Assembly: GCA_004009845.1 (NCBI GenBank) | Contig: RMBW01000014.1 | Location: 368,426-432,425 of the forward strand | Direction of reading: 5' to 3' | Source: Davidsoniella eucalypti | Taxonomy: Eukaryota; Ascomycota; Sordariomycetes; Microascales; Ceratocystidaceae | DNA: 64,000 nucleotides | Shown here: one piece after another, positions 33,107 through 45,744 of the stretch | Layout of the letters: each line of letters starts with the position of its first letter | How positions within the stretch are numbered: the stretch's first letter is position 1 | Translations under genes and position numbers: made by a program | The notes under the pieces: model-generated | Seen by the model: the letters and a program-made list of their open reading frames with translations, nothing else | The model's database searches: none | Told to the model about the DNA's origin: nothing

Positions 33107-34617
33107 ATGAGCCAGCGCCAAACCCTCGGAATGTTACTCAGACGAAGCAAATCCGGCGACATGAAGAGCAAGAAGGCTCGTGAGCAGCAAGAGTTGCTTC
33201 GCCAGCAGCACGCTATTCCCAAGATGCCTCCTAAGCTACCAGAATTCAACAAGGCCAACGATCAGCTGTCCAATGCCTTTTGCGCCGATCAGCTTTCACA
33301 CGATGCCGTATCTATCATCTCTAGTCCTACAGAGCCGTACTCTGCTCGGCCTTCGATCGATCCAGGCCATGGCTATATCCCAAACAGCCCGCAGATCGCC
33401 CCGCCTCCGATTCCCTTCGATCCTTATGCCAGAACTGAGAGCATGACCCATCGCGGTCGCTATAGCTATGCCAGCACTGCTATTAGCTCTATAAACAGTC
33501 CTCGCCGTGTCCGCCGCCGGAAGGACCCAACACCATTCAAGTCAGTCTTCTTCTTTTCTTATATGTATTGCTATCTCACCATCAGTCACTAACATCTTAT
33601 AGCATTTTGATTGTTGGTTCGCGCAACTCTGGAAAGACCTCTTTCCTCGAGTTCCTCAAGACTGCTCTAGCTCTTCCTCCCAAGAAGCGCTCTCGTAAAA
33701 ACGAAGACAGCGAGCCCGTCTACCGTGCTCCCCAGGGCAACTTCATCCCCCATTTCCTCGAGACCGAGATTGACAATGAACGCATTGGTCTTACGCTCTG
33801 GGACTCCGAGGGTCTCGAGAAGAACGTGGTAGACCTCCAGCTCCGAGAAATGCTTGCTTTCTTAGAGAGCAAGTTCGAAGATACCTTCACCGAAGAGATG
33901 AAGGTCATCCGCTCCCCCGGTGTACAGGACACTCACATTCACGCCGTATTCCTAGTTCTCGATCCCGCTAAGCTTGACCAAAACCTAGCTGCCTCGCGAG
34001 CCATGGCTAACGGCGTCAGCGGCAAATACGCTCGCGTACAGGGAGGCTTAGATGAGGATCTCGATCTACAAGTCCTGCGCACACTAACAGGCAAGACGAC
34101 TGTGATTCCCGTTATTTCCAAGGCCGATACCATCACTACCAAGCACATGGCAGTTCTCAAGAAGAGCGTCTTCGAAAGCTTGAAGAAGGCTGGTCTCGAT
34201 CCCTTGGCTGCCCTAGGCCTAGACGATGAAGGCTCCGACTCGGGCCGTATCGACGAGGCAGACGAGAGTGAATCTGGCGATAACGAATCAACAGCTCCCA
34301 CCGTGAACGGCCACAACAAGTCACCTACCGGCTCTATCTCCGGCTCTATCCAGCGTCACAAAGCCACAGAGGATGTCCCCTTCTTACCACTCTCCATCAT
34401 CAGTCCCGACCTATACGAGCCTGGTGTAGTCGGCCGTCAGTTCCCCTGGGGCTTCGCCGATCCATACAATACCGAGCACTGTGATTTTACCCGGCTTAAA
34501 GAAGCTGTGTTTGCAGAGTGGCGTGCCGATCTTCGTGAGCTAAGTAGAGAACAGTGGTATGAAGGCTGGCGTACGAGCAGACTCAAAGTACGTACTGGAA
34601 ATGGAGTACGACGATAA
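33107..34617 (+). CDS. Divergent septin-type GTPase
   Basis: A GTP-binding protein of the septin class. Exons are 33107-33540 and 33603-34617; the 62-nt intron (GTCAGT...CTTATAG with a CTAAC branch site) is phase 2 and sits just before the P-loop. The product is 482 aa. The N-terminal 144 residues are basic and Ser/Pro/Gln-rich, ending in RRVRRRKD, comparable to the polybasic segment before the G domain of septins. G1 is GSRNSGKTS (150-158), G3 is DSEG (212-215), G4 is SKAD (317-320). The septin unique element is recognisable near the C-terminus: a PWG...HCDFTRLKEAV arrangement. An acidic Ser/Asp/Glu-rich insertion (about 343-395) follows G4. No long C-terminal coiled coil is present. Length and motif order fit septins, but identity to the core septins (Cdc3/10/11/12 types) looks low, so it may be a non-canonical filamentous-fungal septin rather than a core filament subunit. 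GTPase motifs appear intact. Confidence 0.88.
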
Positions 34618-35718
34618 AAATATAAAAAAACTTTGGGAGAATTATCAAGAAAAAAAGATTTTTATTTAAAAAAATAAGGGAAATATCAGATTAACAAGAA
34701 GAACAAAAAGATGAAGGAATAGTAAGTTTGACTTTTTTTTTTTAAGAAAGAAAACTTATTCCTAAGAACCGAGCCTTCTTTTTTATATCAGTCTGGGGCG
34801 TTTTTCTTTTTTTCGGTGTTTTTTTATTGATTTTTTTCAACTCTGATATCCTTTTTCGCCTTTTCTCTCTTCGTTTTTTGAAACCGGAAAACCAACCATG
34901 ACGAGAAAAAAAAGTAGGTTTTCCTTCTTTGTATGCTCTTCGAATCTAATCTTTATATCTCTTTGTCTTCCTTATTCTTCTACAATCTCTCTCTTATCTA
35001 TTTCTTTGTATTTTTTTGTTCTTATTTCATAGCAATCGAGTTAGACGGCTCGCAGGAATTTTTCTTTTCGTTTCTTTAAGCTCGTGATGCCTCGTCTGGT
35101 AAGGTTCATTTTCTTCGATTTTCCTTTTTTCCATTCTTTTTTGGCCTGTTCATTTCGAAGAAAGTCGAATTTCTTTTTACTTTTCTCATCTATTTTCCTA
35201 CTGTCCTTTCTTTTTTTTTTGTTGTATATCATGTTTTTTTTGTTGATCTCGTTTTTGAATTTCTTTAGTCATATACTCAAATTTCCATGATGTGTACTTT
35301 TTGTTCTATTAATATTTTCTCGTCGTGATTTATGAATGTATGTATATATCATGATATTTGTAAGACTACATGCGTAATTAGGAGGTATTTTGAATAGTTT
35401 AAAACATGTCATTCTTTAATCTTACTTCTGCAGACCCCAAAAATATCATCCAAAACCAAGAAGAAAATGGGCATGTTTTGACAAGTTAGAAAAAATTAGA
35501 AAAAAAATCATGGTGAATATATTATAATGTTGTTGATCCCCGTTTTCTCTCCAACTCTGGCCACTCTCCTTCATTCTCATCTTCATCGTCTTCATCTACT
35601 GCTTTCGCATTCTTTTCATCCCTTCGTAGATCATGACAAATGATTCCTCAATATCATCCTCCTTCTCCATCTCTCATACTGTTCAAGAAGCAAATAAAAT
35701 AATTCTCGCGCAGTTTGT
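34618..35718. other. Intergenic between convergent genes
   Basis: Extremely T-rich 1.1 kb (many runs of 6-11 T, for example 34733-34743), shared by the 3' ends of the septin-like gene (plus) and the Myb gene (minus). Small open frames are low-complexity Phe/Leu- or Lys-rich. Nothing else seen. Confidence 0.6.
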
Positions 35719-38334
35719 CTATACGCCAACAGACGAGGCCGTCATTTCATGCTGTTGTGGCTGGCCATGTGACTGTTGCTGTTGACCAGCCACTGGAGCA
35801 CCAGTACCGCCCATATCGGTATCGACGTTACCGTTGTTATGTTGGCAATTGGCCGCCGCCACCGACGCCTCTACCGCAGCTGCCGCCTCCATGGAAAGCA
35901 TATCGGAAGTAGCAAATCTCGGCGTCGATACTTGTATGTTGTGGAAGCGCGAGTTGATGCGCGCTGAGATCTCAGCCGGCGTTTGCTGCAGGTTTTCCTG
36001 AAGCTCTTGCTGCACAGCAGACTGTCTTGATTGGTGCAGAGGGTCTGTCATGACGGAGTTCATGGAAATGGTGGCCTGGCTTAGGCTGGGGTCCATCACG
36101 GTAGCAGCATCCAGTTGCGTTGATTCAGGAACCTGTGTTCCGGAAGCAGAGGCAGACACATCGTAATCCTCATCCATGCCATCCTCCCACTCGGTGTTGA
36201 TAGGAATGCCATGCTCGTCAATGTCCTTCTCTTTTCGGTAAGGGTTCTTGTTGTGCTTGCGGACAAGCGTCTGCTCCTTTAAGTGAAGGCCAACGTTGTC
36301 GAAGCCGGCTAATAGAACCTTGTCATGGCTATATAGACTACATTAGTAACTGATTTCAATACAAGTATGGGGACAACACTCAAAAAATAAACTTACCGAA
36401 GCATATCAACCTTCAGGTTGCGAGCCTTGTCACGCAATTGCTGCTGCGATCTGCGGATCTCAAAAGTAGCCTCTTTGGAAATACGCGCCCAGTTGCAGCC
36501 ATAGCGGTCGATGTAAGTGCACAGCTTCTCAGTATCGACAGGACCCCAAAAGAAACGCTTCTGGAGCTCCTTACGTCTACCAGATTCACCATTGGCCTGA
36601 GATGAAATCATGGATCCGTTGGGCGACATAGAAACCATCGACGCTGTAGGAGGCGGCATCTGACTCTGCATAACTGACATGTCTGGCGTGGCTACTACCC
36701 GAGGGATTATAGAGGTTGGGGTCTGAGAGGGAGTATTTTGAATATGAGCAAGCTGGCTAGCAGGTGTCGCGGCACTTCTGCGCTGGCGCTTCTGGGGGAT
36801 CTTGCGGGTGATAGAGTCGGGGTCGAGGTCGTTCTCGATGACACGGCGCTTGCGTGCTCTGGCGTGATCTGAAGATCCGAGACGAGAGAATCGGCTGAGA
36901 GAAGAGAATCCATCGTAGAGGTTCCTATACAAGGCAATGCATTAGTATTTATTCTTTAATTCTTGTCATGGATATCCATGGTATAACATACCGAGAGGGC
37001 TCGTTGAAGCCGGTGCGTTGGGTGCTCGACTCCTCGGGGTAGTCTTCACTGCCATCGGGAAGCTTCTGGCGCGTCTTGGCCAGGTAAGCACGATCAACCT
37101 CTTCGAAAATTCTGCAGATAAACCTTCTCAGCTCCTGGATGAATGGTGACACTTCTGAGAACTTGGTCAAGACACCTTCAGGGTCTGAGGAGGACTTAGC
37201 ATATTCGAACACAGCATCGACACGGCTCAGGACCTTCATGCGCAGAGCCTCGTCGTTTTCATCATTGGTGAGGTCGGTCATGTCGAAATCACCAATGTTC
37301 TTCCAGGCAGCATCGGCGAGTGTTTTTCTGTCACCGTCCCAGTCCTTGCTGCCATCTTCAGGCTGAGTGAGGAAGATGTCCTTGAAGACATTCTCAACCT
37401 GTGCCTTGTCACAGCCGTGGAGGGCGAGCATCCACCGTTGCGTCCGGATATCGAGAGCCATGCCGATGTAGTCAGTAGCGTCGAGCCAGTCAAACGATAA
37501 GCCAGAGCTGTGCACGATGGAGAAGGGGAATCCCTGATCCAGAAGGTTAAGCAGAATGGGAAGCTCCTCGTCAGCCTCTTCGTGGCGGTTAAGGGCATCC
37601 AGGACGGTAGCCAGGTTGGCCAAAGACAGAGACAGGCAAGCAGTCTCGGCGGTGGCAATATCTTCGAAGTTGCTCTGGATATCGTTCAAGTTGAGGAGAA
37701 GGGCACCAGGCGTAGTGTAGGGCGCCTTGGTCTGGTCAAAGGTAGAGCGAATAAGCTGCCAGACCATACTCCATGCGGGGCTGTTGGGGCAGGGCTGGGC
37801 AAGGTGGTTCTTGAGCGACTGCGATTCCGCTCTCAGGTGGGACAGAAGGAGGCCCAAAGCAGCGGGGTTCTTGTTGGGGTCGGCATCGCGAGATGCAGCG
37901 TCGACAGAGGGTAGAAGATCTTCAGGGTTGGGGACACTCGGGTTCGGGAAGGTGGGCTGGGCATCGGCGAGAGTTTGCAGGTCTGTCACGATACTGCCGT
38001 TCTCGTCGATGTTCTCAAGGCGACGCGGCACGTTGACCTGTGGCAGATCCGACAGTTGTTGGTCAATGGCCATTTCTTCGGGGGCAGCAGAGTCATCAGG
38101 TTCGTTGGTCTCCTGCTGAGACTCGCCGTCTTGCTCGTCGTCATCCTCATCCTCCTCATCGTCTTCAGCCTCGGGGTTCTCGCTGAAGGGCTCATCGTCA
38201 GTAGCAGAGCGATCCTTGCGAAGCCCGCCCTTCTCCGAGAGAGCCATGACGGCAGTGGCAGCAGCAGCCTGGTCTTCGGTGAGGTCGGACTTGACAATCA
38301 CCTTGCCGCGGGTAGAGCGTGTCCGGCCACTCAT
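35719..38334 (-). CDS. Telobox/Myb DNA-binding protein, Tbf1/TRF-like
   Basis: A nuclear DNA-binding protein. Exons are 38334-36992, 36924-36397 and 36328-35719; the 67- and 68-nt introns are both phase 2. The product is 826 aa. After a basic start and an acidic Glu/Asp tract (about 50-75), residues about 150-420 form an all-helical region compatible with the TRF-homology (TRFH) dimerisation domain, including SFDWLDATDYIGMALDIRTQRW. A basic KKRQRR-like region follows (about 475-500). The single C-terminal Myb/SANT repeat is at about 571-623 (FFWGPVDTEKLCTYIDRYGCNWARI), followed by QQQLRDKARNLKVDML, which corresponds to the telobox VxLKDKxRN recognition helix and is closest to yeast Tbf1 (LKDKARNWK). 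Conserved sequence extends to about 680, then a Gln/Ala-rich tail. In known relatives this fold binds TTAGGG repeats at telomeres, subtelomeres or promoters. Telomere function is inferred here. Confidence 0.9.
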
Positions 38335-38537
38335 TGTGATTGGGGACTGAGATGTGTATTAAAGAAGGAAACAAAATATAAAAGAGTAGAATAAAAGCAA
38401 GGAATCAGACCCCTTCCGCGAGCCGATGGCTTGGACTTGCCACTCAATTAGCCCCAACAAATGCAGTAATGGCGATCTGGCAATTGGGCTTCACGATGAC
38501 TGAAGCTCTTTTATTAATTCTGCTGGGCGTGTCCGGG

Positions 38538-39636
38538 ACGCGTCTTATAAGTGCAGAATTTCAAGGGTAGAAGAGAAGGGTTTGTCTAAAGCCAAGTCCA
38601 ACCCGAAAGAGTAAAAAATACGAGAGAAAGTAGCTATGAAGATCGCGTTAGCACACGCCTCTCAAGGCTCGATGGACGGCGCAAGCTATAGCGAGCCACA
38701 TAATGGACTAAAAGAGAGGCTGACGGTGCAGGGCGGTCTGCCAATGAAAGGGCTACACGATGATGCTGATAAACTTACCTTTATTGATTGTTGTGGATGA
38801 ATGTTCGTGATGAACAAAAAAGACCGATCTTCTCTAGGCACAAGAGTTGGGGAGCTTGAAGTTCAGAGTAGAGAAGGGTTAGTGGTCGGGGGTTTGGGTC
38901 GATGGAAAAGAAAAAAAAAATTGAAAAGAAGAAGGAGAAAGGGTTGAAAAGATTTTTTTTGTTTATGGTTACCCTAACCCTCTAGAACCCTAGTTATGTT
39001 TTGGATTTTTTTTTGGCTGCCGCGCTCAGGATGGAGAATGTCACGTGTGATGTGTCTAGGTGGTCTTTGAGCCAATGAGAGCGCGTCGGAACGCGAGGGT
39101 TGGGGTACAGAATTCTGCAAACCCAACTGCACTGCGGGGATTACCAAAGAATGGATGAAATTCAATAAATTTAAGGGTTGGGAGCCAAAAAGACAAAAAG
39201 AAGAGAGACAGAAAAACTCCTGAAAAAATGTATTAAATCATTTCACGGCACACTAGAAGTTTAACTACCTTATCGTACTTTTTTTCTTCTCATTACTGTC
39301 TTTCTTTTTGGGTTAGAAGGGACGCGTTAGCTTTAAACAATCGGAAAAGGCGAAAGCGAAAACGTTACTTATGGTAGGGTTTGCTCTCATGTTTTTTTAT
39401 TATCCCTGAACCCCTGACCCTTAGCAGAAGATTATAAAAAATATTATAATTTCTTTTATCATACAAGGGAGCTTTTTGAATATATTCTGGTCTGCTCTCT
39501 TGAAATTTGGACTTTGATCCTCCGCCGTGCATTGCATTACATGTGCATTCCGCAAGGCCTTTGCGAAATTTCTCAATATTGGATCTTGTAATATGTAGCT
39601 ATAATAAATGTCACGATAATTAACACCAAGACGCGT
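38538..39636. promoter_or_regulatory. Three ACGCGT (MCB-type) hexamers
   Basis: ACGCGT at 38538-38543, 39322-39327 and 39631-39636. MBF (Mbp1-Swi6) binds this core in yeasts for G1/S expression. The three copies lie between the divergent Myb and nop6 genes. I noticed only three other copies in the window (29332, 42077 region, 48161). Confidence 0.3.
38875..38993 (-). promoter_or_regulatory. Cluster of TTAGGG/ACCCTAA-type motifs upstream of the Myb gene
   Basis: AAGGGTTAGTGG begins at 38875, ACCCTAACCCT spans 38971-38981 and AACCCTAG 38986-38993, 540-660 bp upstream of the Myb gene start. Yeast Tbf1 and TRF proteins recognise TTAGGG/ACCCTAA. Single ACCCTAA copies occur elsewhere in the window (9145, 48983, 58275), so only the clustering is notable. 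Confidence 0.4.
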
Positions 39637-41160
39637 TTTTGTTACTGTTACTAAAAGTATCTGTGGAACGGCGGTTTTCGGTTTGATTGCATCGCTAACT
39701 TAACCCTTAATCAACCGTATCATTATTTGTCTAGTATACCTATAAAATCTTGCGACAAACAAGCCTTAGGCGTGTCTCATATGAGACCGATCAAGATGTC
39801 CTATTTTGCTTCAGTAGTCCTATCTGTAACCCTTGGATCGAGCGTAGCATCCTGCTTATTCTTTTTTTTTAACCGATAGATCCTAGTCATTATTCCCAGT
39901 CCAAGTGCTTTCTTCAACCTAGAAAGGAAAAGGACTTGGCTTGGCCTTTATTGCTTGTGGTCGGCTGTGTCCGCCGTCTCCAGATAAGATGTTATCTTCC
40001 TGTTACATATATCTGTATGTCCCTTCTTCATCCTAGGCTGGGCTACGGTGTTTGGGGTCTGTGATTGTGTTTTGTGTACGAGATATTGTATTTATATACG
40101 ATTTTCTTTTTCTTTAGTCTCTTGTGATATACATAAAGCTGTACCGTTATTACTACTACATTGTAGCCCATAACTGTTCATTAACGGTAATCTGCCTTTT
40201 CGTGAGTATCTGTCTGCTTACGTGTCGTCAAAACCTGGAAAAGGCTAATATAGCCCGAGTTCGATGCGAGATTTCTGGGCTGGTGTTACCGAAAGAGTTC
40301 GCAAAGCCAACAAAGCTAATGAGCCCGTGATTCCAGGCTAGCAACCTGCATGTGGTCATATGAAATCATATACATACAGATATGGTCTAGTATGCATGTA
40401 TACTAACATAATAAGACATCACAGGGCTTCGATAATTGATAGACAGCGGTGTAGAGCTATTATATATGTATATGTAGCTGTGGCGTCACATGTGACGAAC
40501 ACGCACACTCGGCAATCTGACGGGACGAAGTTGACGAAGATAATGTGACGGGTAAATGTCGGATGAAGATGTGTGACGAACAGAGCATATCTACCATTAT
40601 CCTTGAGTTATCCTCAAGTCTATTTTCTATATGTGCCTGTAGTATTGCCTTTAGCGTAGCAATTACGTTGACTTTGCCTGTGCTTTTCTGATGTTGCCAG
40701 AACACGTAATTTTTTAAGCATCTTCTTTTTTTCTTCATCATAATTGCGCTGCGATAACGATAAGAGAATAAAAGAGCTAGTCTTGGTAAAATTAAGTGGG
40801 TACGTAGTTTCTTGTTTGCTTTTTTGTTGCGCCGGAAGACTGTCAACTTTTTTTTTTCTTCTGCCAAGGCGGTCAAGACTAAAAATCGAAGAAAGCTTTG
40901 CGACAAGTCATACTCGTGAATATTTTTTTTTTGATAGTAGAACCTTGAGTTTGTCTAGCTTACATAGTAACCAGCTTTTCTTGTTTTTGAAAAAAAGGAA
41001 ATCTAGAATTTCACTAGAAACATATGTTCAAGTACTATTAAGAACTGAATTATCAAAAGTACCCAAATTTTTGCTCTCCTACGAATCAACGAAAATATCC
41101 GAGAATCCAACCATCACCCCTCTATCCATATCAAAGGCCTAATATCTCTCTGCCGCGAAT

Positions 41161-42353
41161 ATGGCTGTCAAGCGCAGACGCGAGGACGACGATGACGTCG
41201 ATGCCGCTGTCAACGCCCAGTACGACATCGAGAACCAAACGACCACCAAGCCCACCAAGTCCACCAAGAAGTCTAGCCACAAGGACAGCAACAACACTGT
41301 TAACAAAGCCAAAGCAAAGAAGGTAGCCGCCGCAGCCTCTGCCATTGCCGAGCCTGACGTTGCAGAAGAAGAACAGCACACCCCCGACGAGAAACTGTCT
41401 AAGAAGCAACTGAAGAAGTTGGAGAAGAAGTCCAAGAAGGCCCAGGATATCTCTGAAAAGGACAAGACTAAGGCGCTCGAGAGACAGGAGAAGCAAGAGA
41501 AGGAGCAGACTGAAGAGGCTAAGCCAAATGAGGACGAGGAGAGAATAGAAGGCAGCGCTGATGCTGAGGCTGCCGAGAAAGAAGAAGGGGAAGGCGAATC
41601 TGAGGATGACGGCGAGCCAAAGCAGAAGAAGAACGAACGTTTCATTGTCTTCGTCGGTAAGTCACACCAAGAACCAGAAACTACACAATATTTAGTACAT
41701 CAGACTAACCATCGCCCTCTCCTTCCATCTATATAGGCAACCTACCCTTTTCCGCCAAAGAAGAACACATCCGGTCACACTTTGGCTCCCTAGAGCCCAA
41801 ATCCATCCGCCTATTAACCTCGAAAGACGACCCGACGAAATGTCGCGGTATCGCCTTTGTCGAATTCTCTCACTGGCGCAGCATGCGAACCTGCCTAGAC
41901 AAATTCCACCACTCCGAATTCAACGACGGCACGAGTCCCATCCGAAAAATAAACATCGAACTGACCGCCGGAGGCGGTGGAAAAACCGCCCACCGCACCG
42001 CCAAAATCAAGGCCAAGAACGATAAACTACGTGCCTCGCGCTCTCGCCGTATCCAGCGTGAAACAGACGAACGGAATACGCGTAGAGAAAAGGAGGACCA
42101 GGGTAATGCTCAGACTGCAAAGGAAACCGGTATGCATCCGGCTCGCTTAGCCCAGATTAGCTCCGGCGGTGCTCCCGATGAGGCTAGAGATGATAGACGC
42201 GGAGGCGGCTTTGACGGTGGTGGTAGGGGAGGCTTTGGCCGTGGGCGTGGTGGAGGCCGTGGAAGAAGCGGCGGTGGTCGTGGTCGTGGAGGCTTCGATC
42301 GTCGTGGAGGCGGGGATGGTGATGGCCGTAGCTCCAAGAGAGCGCGCTACTAA
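41161..42353 (+). CDS. nop6: Nucleolar RNA-binding protein Nop6-like (RRM, RGG tail)
   Basis: A ribosome-biogenesis factor associated with early 40S (90S pre-ribosome) assembly in yeast. Exons are 41161-41656 and 41737-42353; the 80-nt intron splits the first Gly codon of the RNP2-like FVGNLPFS segment. The product is 370 aa. The N-terminal 160 residues are highly charged, with Lys/Glu-rich coiled-coil-prone stretches (KKQLKKLEKKSKKAQ) and basic nuclear/nucleolar signals. The RRM spans about 161-245, with RNP2 IVFVGNLPF and RNP1 CRGIAFVEF. A basic linker follows, then a Gly/Arg tail (about 320-365) full of RGG/GRG repeats, ending KRARY. Yeast Nop6 is shorter and lacks the long tail, so this is the extended filamentous-fungal form. 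It is convergent with rac1, whose stop lies 1.3 kb away. Confidence 0.93.
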
Positions 42354-43671
42354 ATCATCTTAGAACCTTCTCTCCTTCACTATCTAAAAAAAAAACCAGG
42401 AAAGAAAGAAATGTGATGATCACATAAAATACCCTTCTTTACTATAACCTGGCCTGGACTCGCAATACTCTTCTCTTTCAACGTATGGCTCTCCTCAAAT
42501 TCTTACTCGGTCTAAATTTTTTTGGTTTCGTGGCGTATTATTCCTTTACTCTTCTATTTCATCTCTCTATTTGCATCCATTTCGATTTCTTTTCGTATAC
42601 TTCTTTCTCTCTTCTTACTTACGAGTACATCACAAGAAAAAAGTGTTCGGCGGTTTAGATTTCTATTGTTACGGGAAAGGTTCATATATAAATTATATCT
42701 TCACTCGAGCTTGTTTATGGCTGGGTTGGTTACACACACTGAAACATGGGTGATATAATTATTTTTCAAAAAATTAGACATCATAGCAACTTTTTATACT
42801 TGTACAATATATGGACTGTGTCAGATTAAAATGTAGAATTAAGAATTTACGGCATGGACAACAAACAAATATAAGTATTGTGGTTTTGTTTCTTTTTAAA
42901 AGAAAGAAAAAAGAGTTTAAAGACAAAAAATTTAAAAAATCGAAATAAACAAACAAACATCAAAAAGAGAGAAATTGGGAATATGAAAATCCACCCGAGA
43001 CGCCAATCCAACAAGAAGAAAAAAACACAATCAAGTCAAGACGAAAAAAATGAAAGACAATGTGACAAAAAAGAACAGGGACAAAATAGTGCAATATAGG
43101 GAGAGGGAATGTGCGTATGAAAGAGGTAGAGAGGATTATGGGCGGATATTTAAAGAGGACATGACTGTGCAAGAGAAAAGGAAGAACAAGACCATCGATG
43201 AAAATATACCGGACAACCCCTTGGAAATGAATGCTTAGAAATGAATGGGCAACGCAGACTATGTGGAGCGGATAAATATCAAAGACCATGGAAGATGGTC
43301 CATTTGTTGTCAGAGCATATACAAAGAAGTGTGAAAAAAGTATGCCTGTTGTAAATGGTGAAAGAAGAAGCATTATGTGGTTTGTACAAGTGCCCAAATA
43401 TCACCAAGCTAGCTACCACGTCCGTATATTCCACTGGGGCCTTTTCGGTAATAGCAGTCGGACCAGAAATCTAAGGCAAGGAAGATGTGACGAGAGAATG
43501 GGGTATGAGGTTGTTAAAAAGAAGAGATGAAAAAAGGGAAAATAAAAAGGGATAAAAAGTATGAAAAAACAGGACATGACAAGAGGCATATGTGAGCGCG
43601 GGCGTGCTTTCGTAGTTCTTGGAATCTTTGATGTTGTTCGTCTGACTTTGCAATAGCTCAGAGATCTTTTT
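42354..43671. other. Intergenic between convergent nop6 and rac1
   Basis: 1.3 kb, with T-rich then A/G-rich stretches serving as 3' flanks. Frames of up to 145 codons on the minus strand (42960-43397) and smaller plus-strand frames have no motif or codon pattern that suggests a gene. Confidence 0.55.

Positions 43672-45744
<2,073 letters not shown>

Larger units (their letters stand above)
38335..41160. other. Intergenic: divergent promoters of Myb gene and nop6
   Basis: No supportable gene in 2.8 kb. Contents: TTAGGG-type motifs (38875-38993), three ACGCGT hexamers (38538, 39322, 39631), and an AT-rich middle. A minus-strand frame of 148 codons (40460-40906) and others are Ser/Leu/Lys-rich without motifs and judged chance. 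Confidence 0.55.

Noticed and set aside
42960..43397. 145-codon minus-strand open frame between nop6 and rac1
   Set aside because: Low-complexity Phe/Ser/Leu-rich product in a convergent 3'-flank region; no motif.
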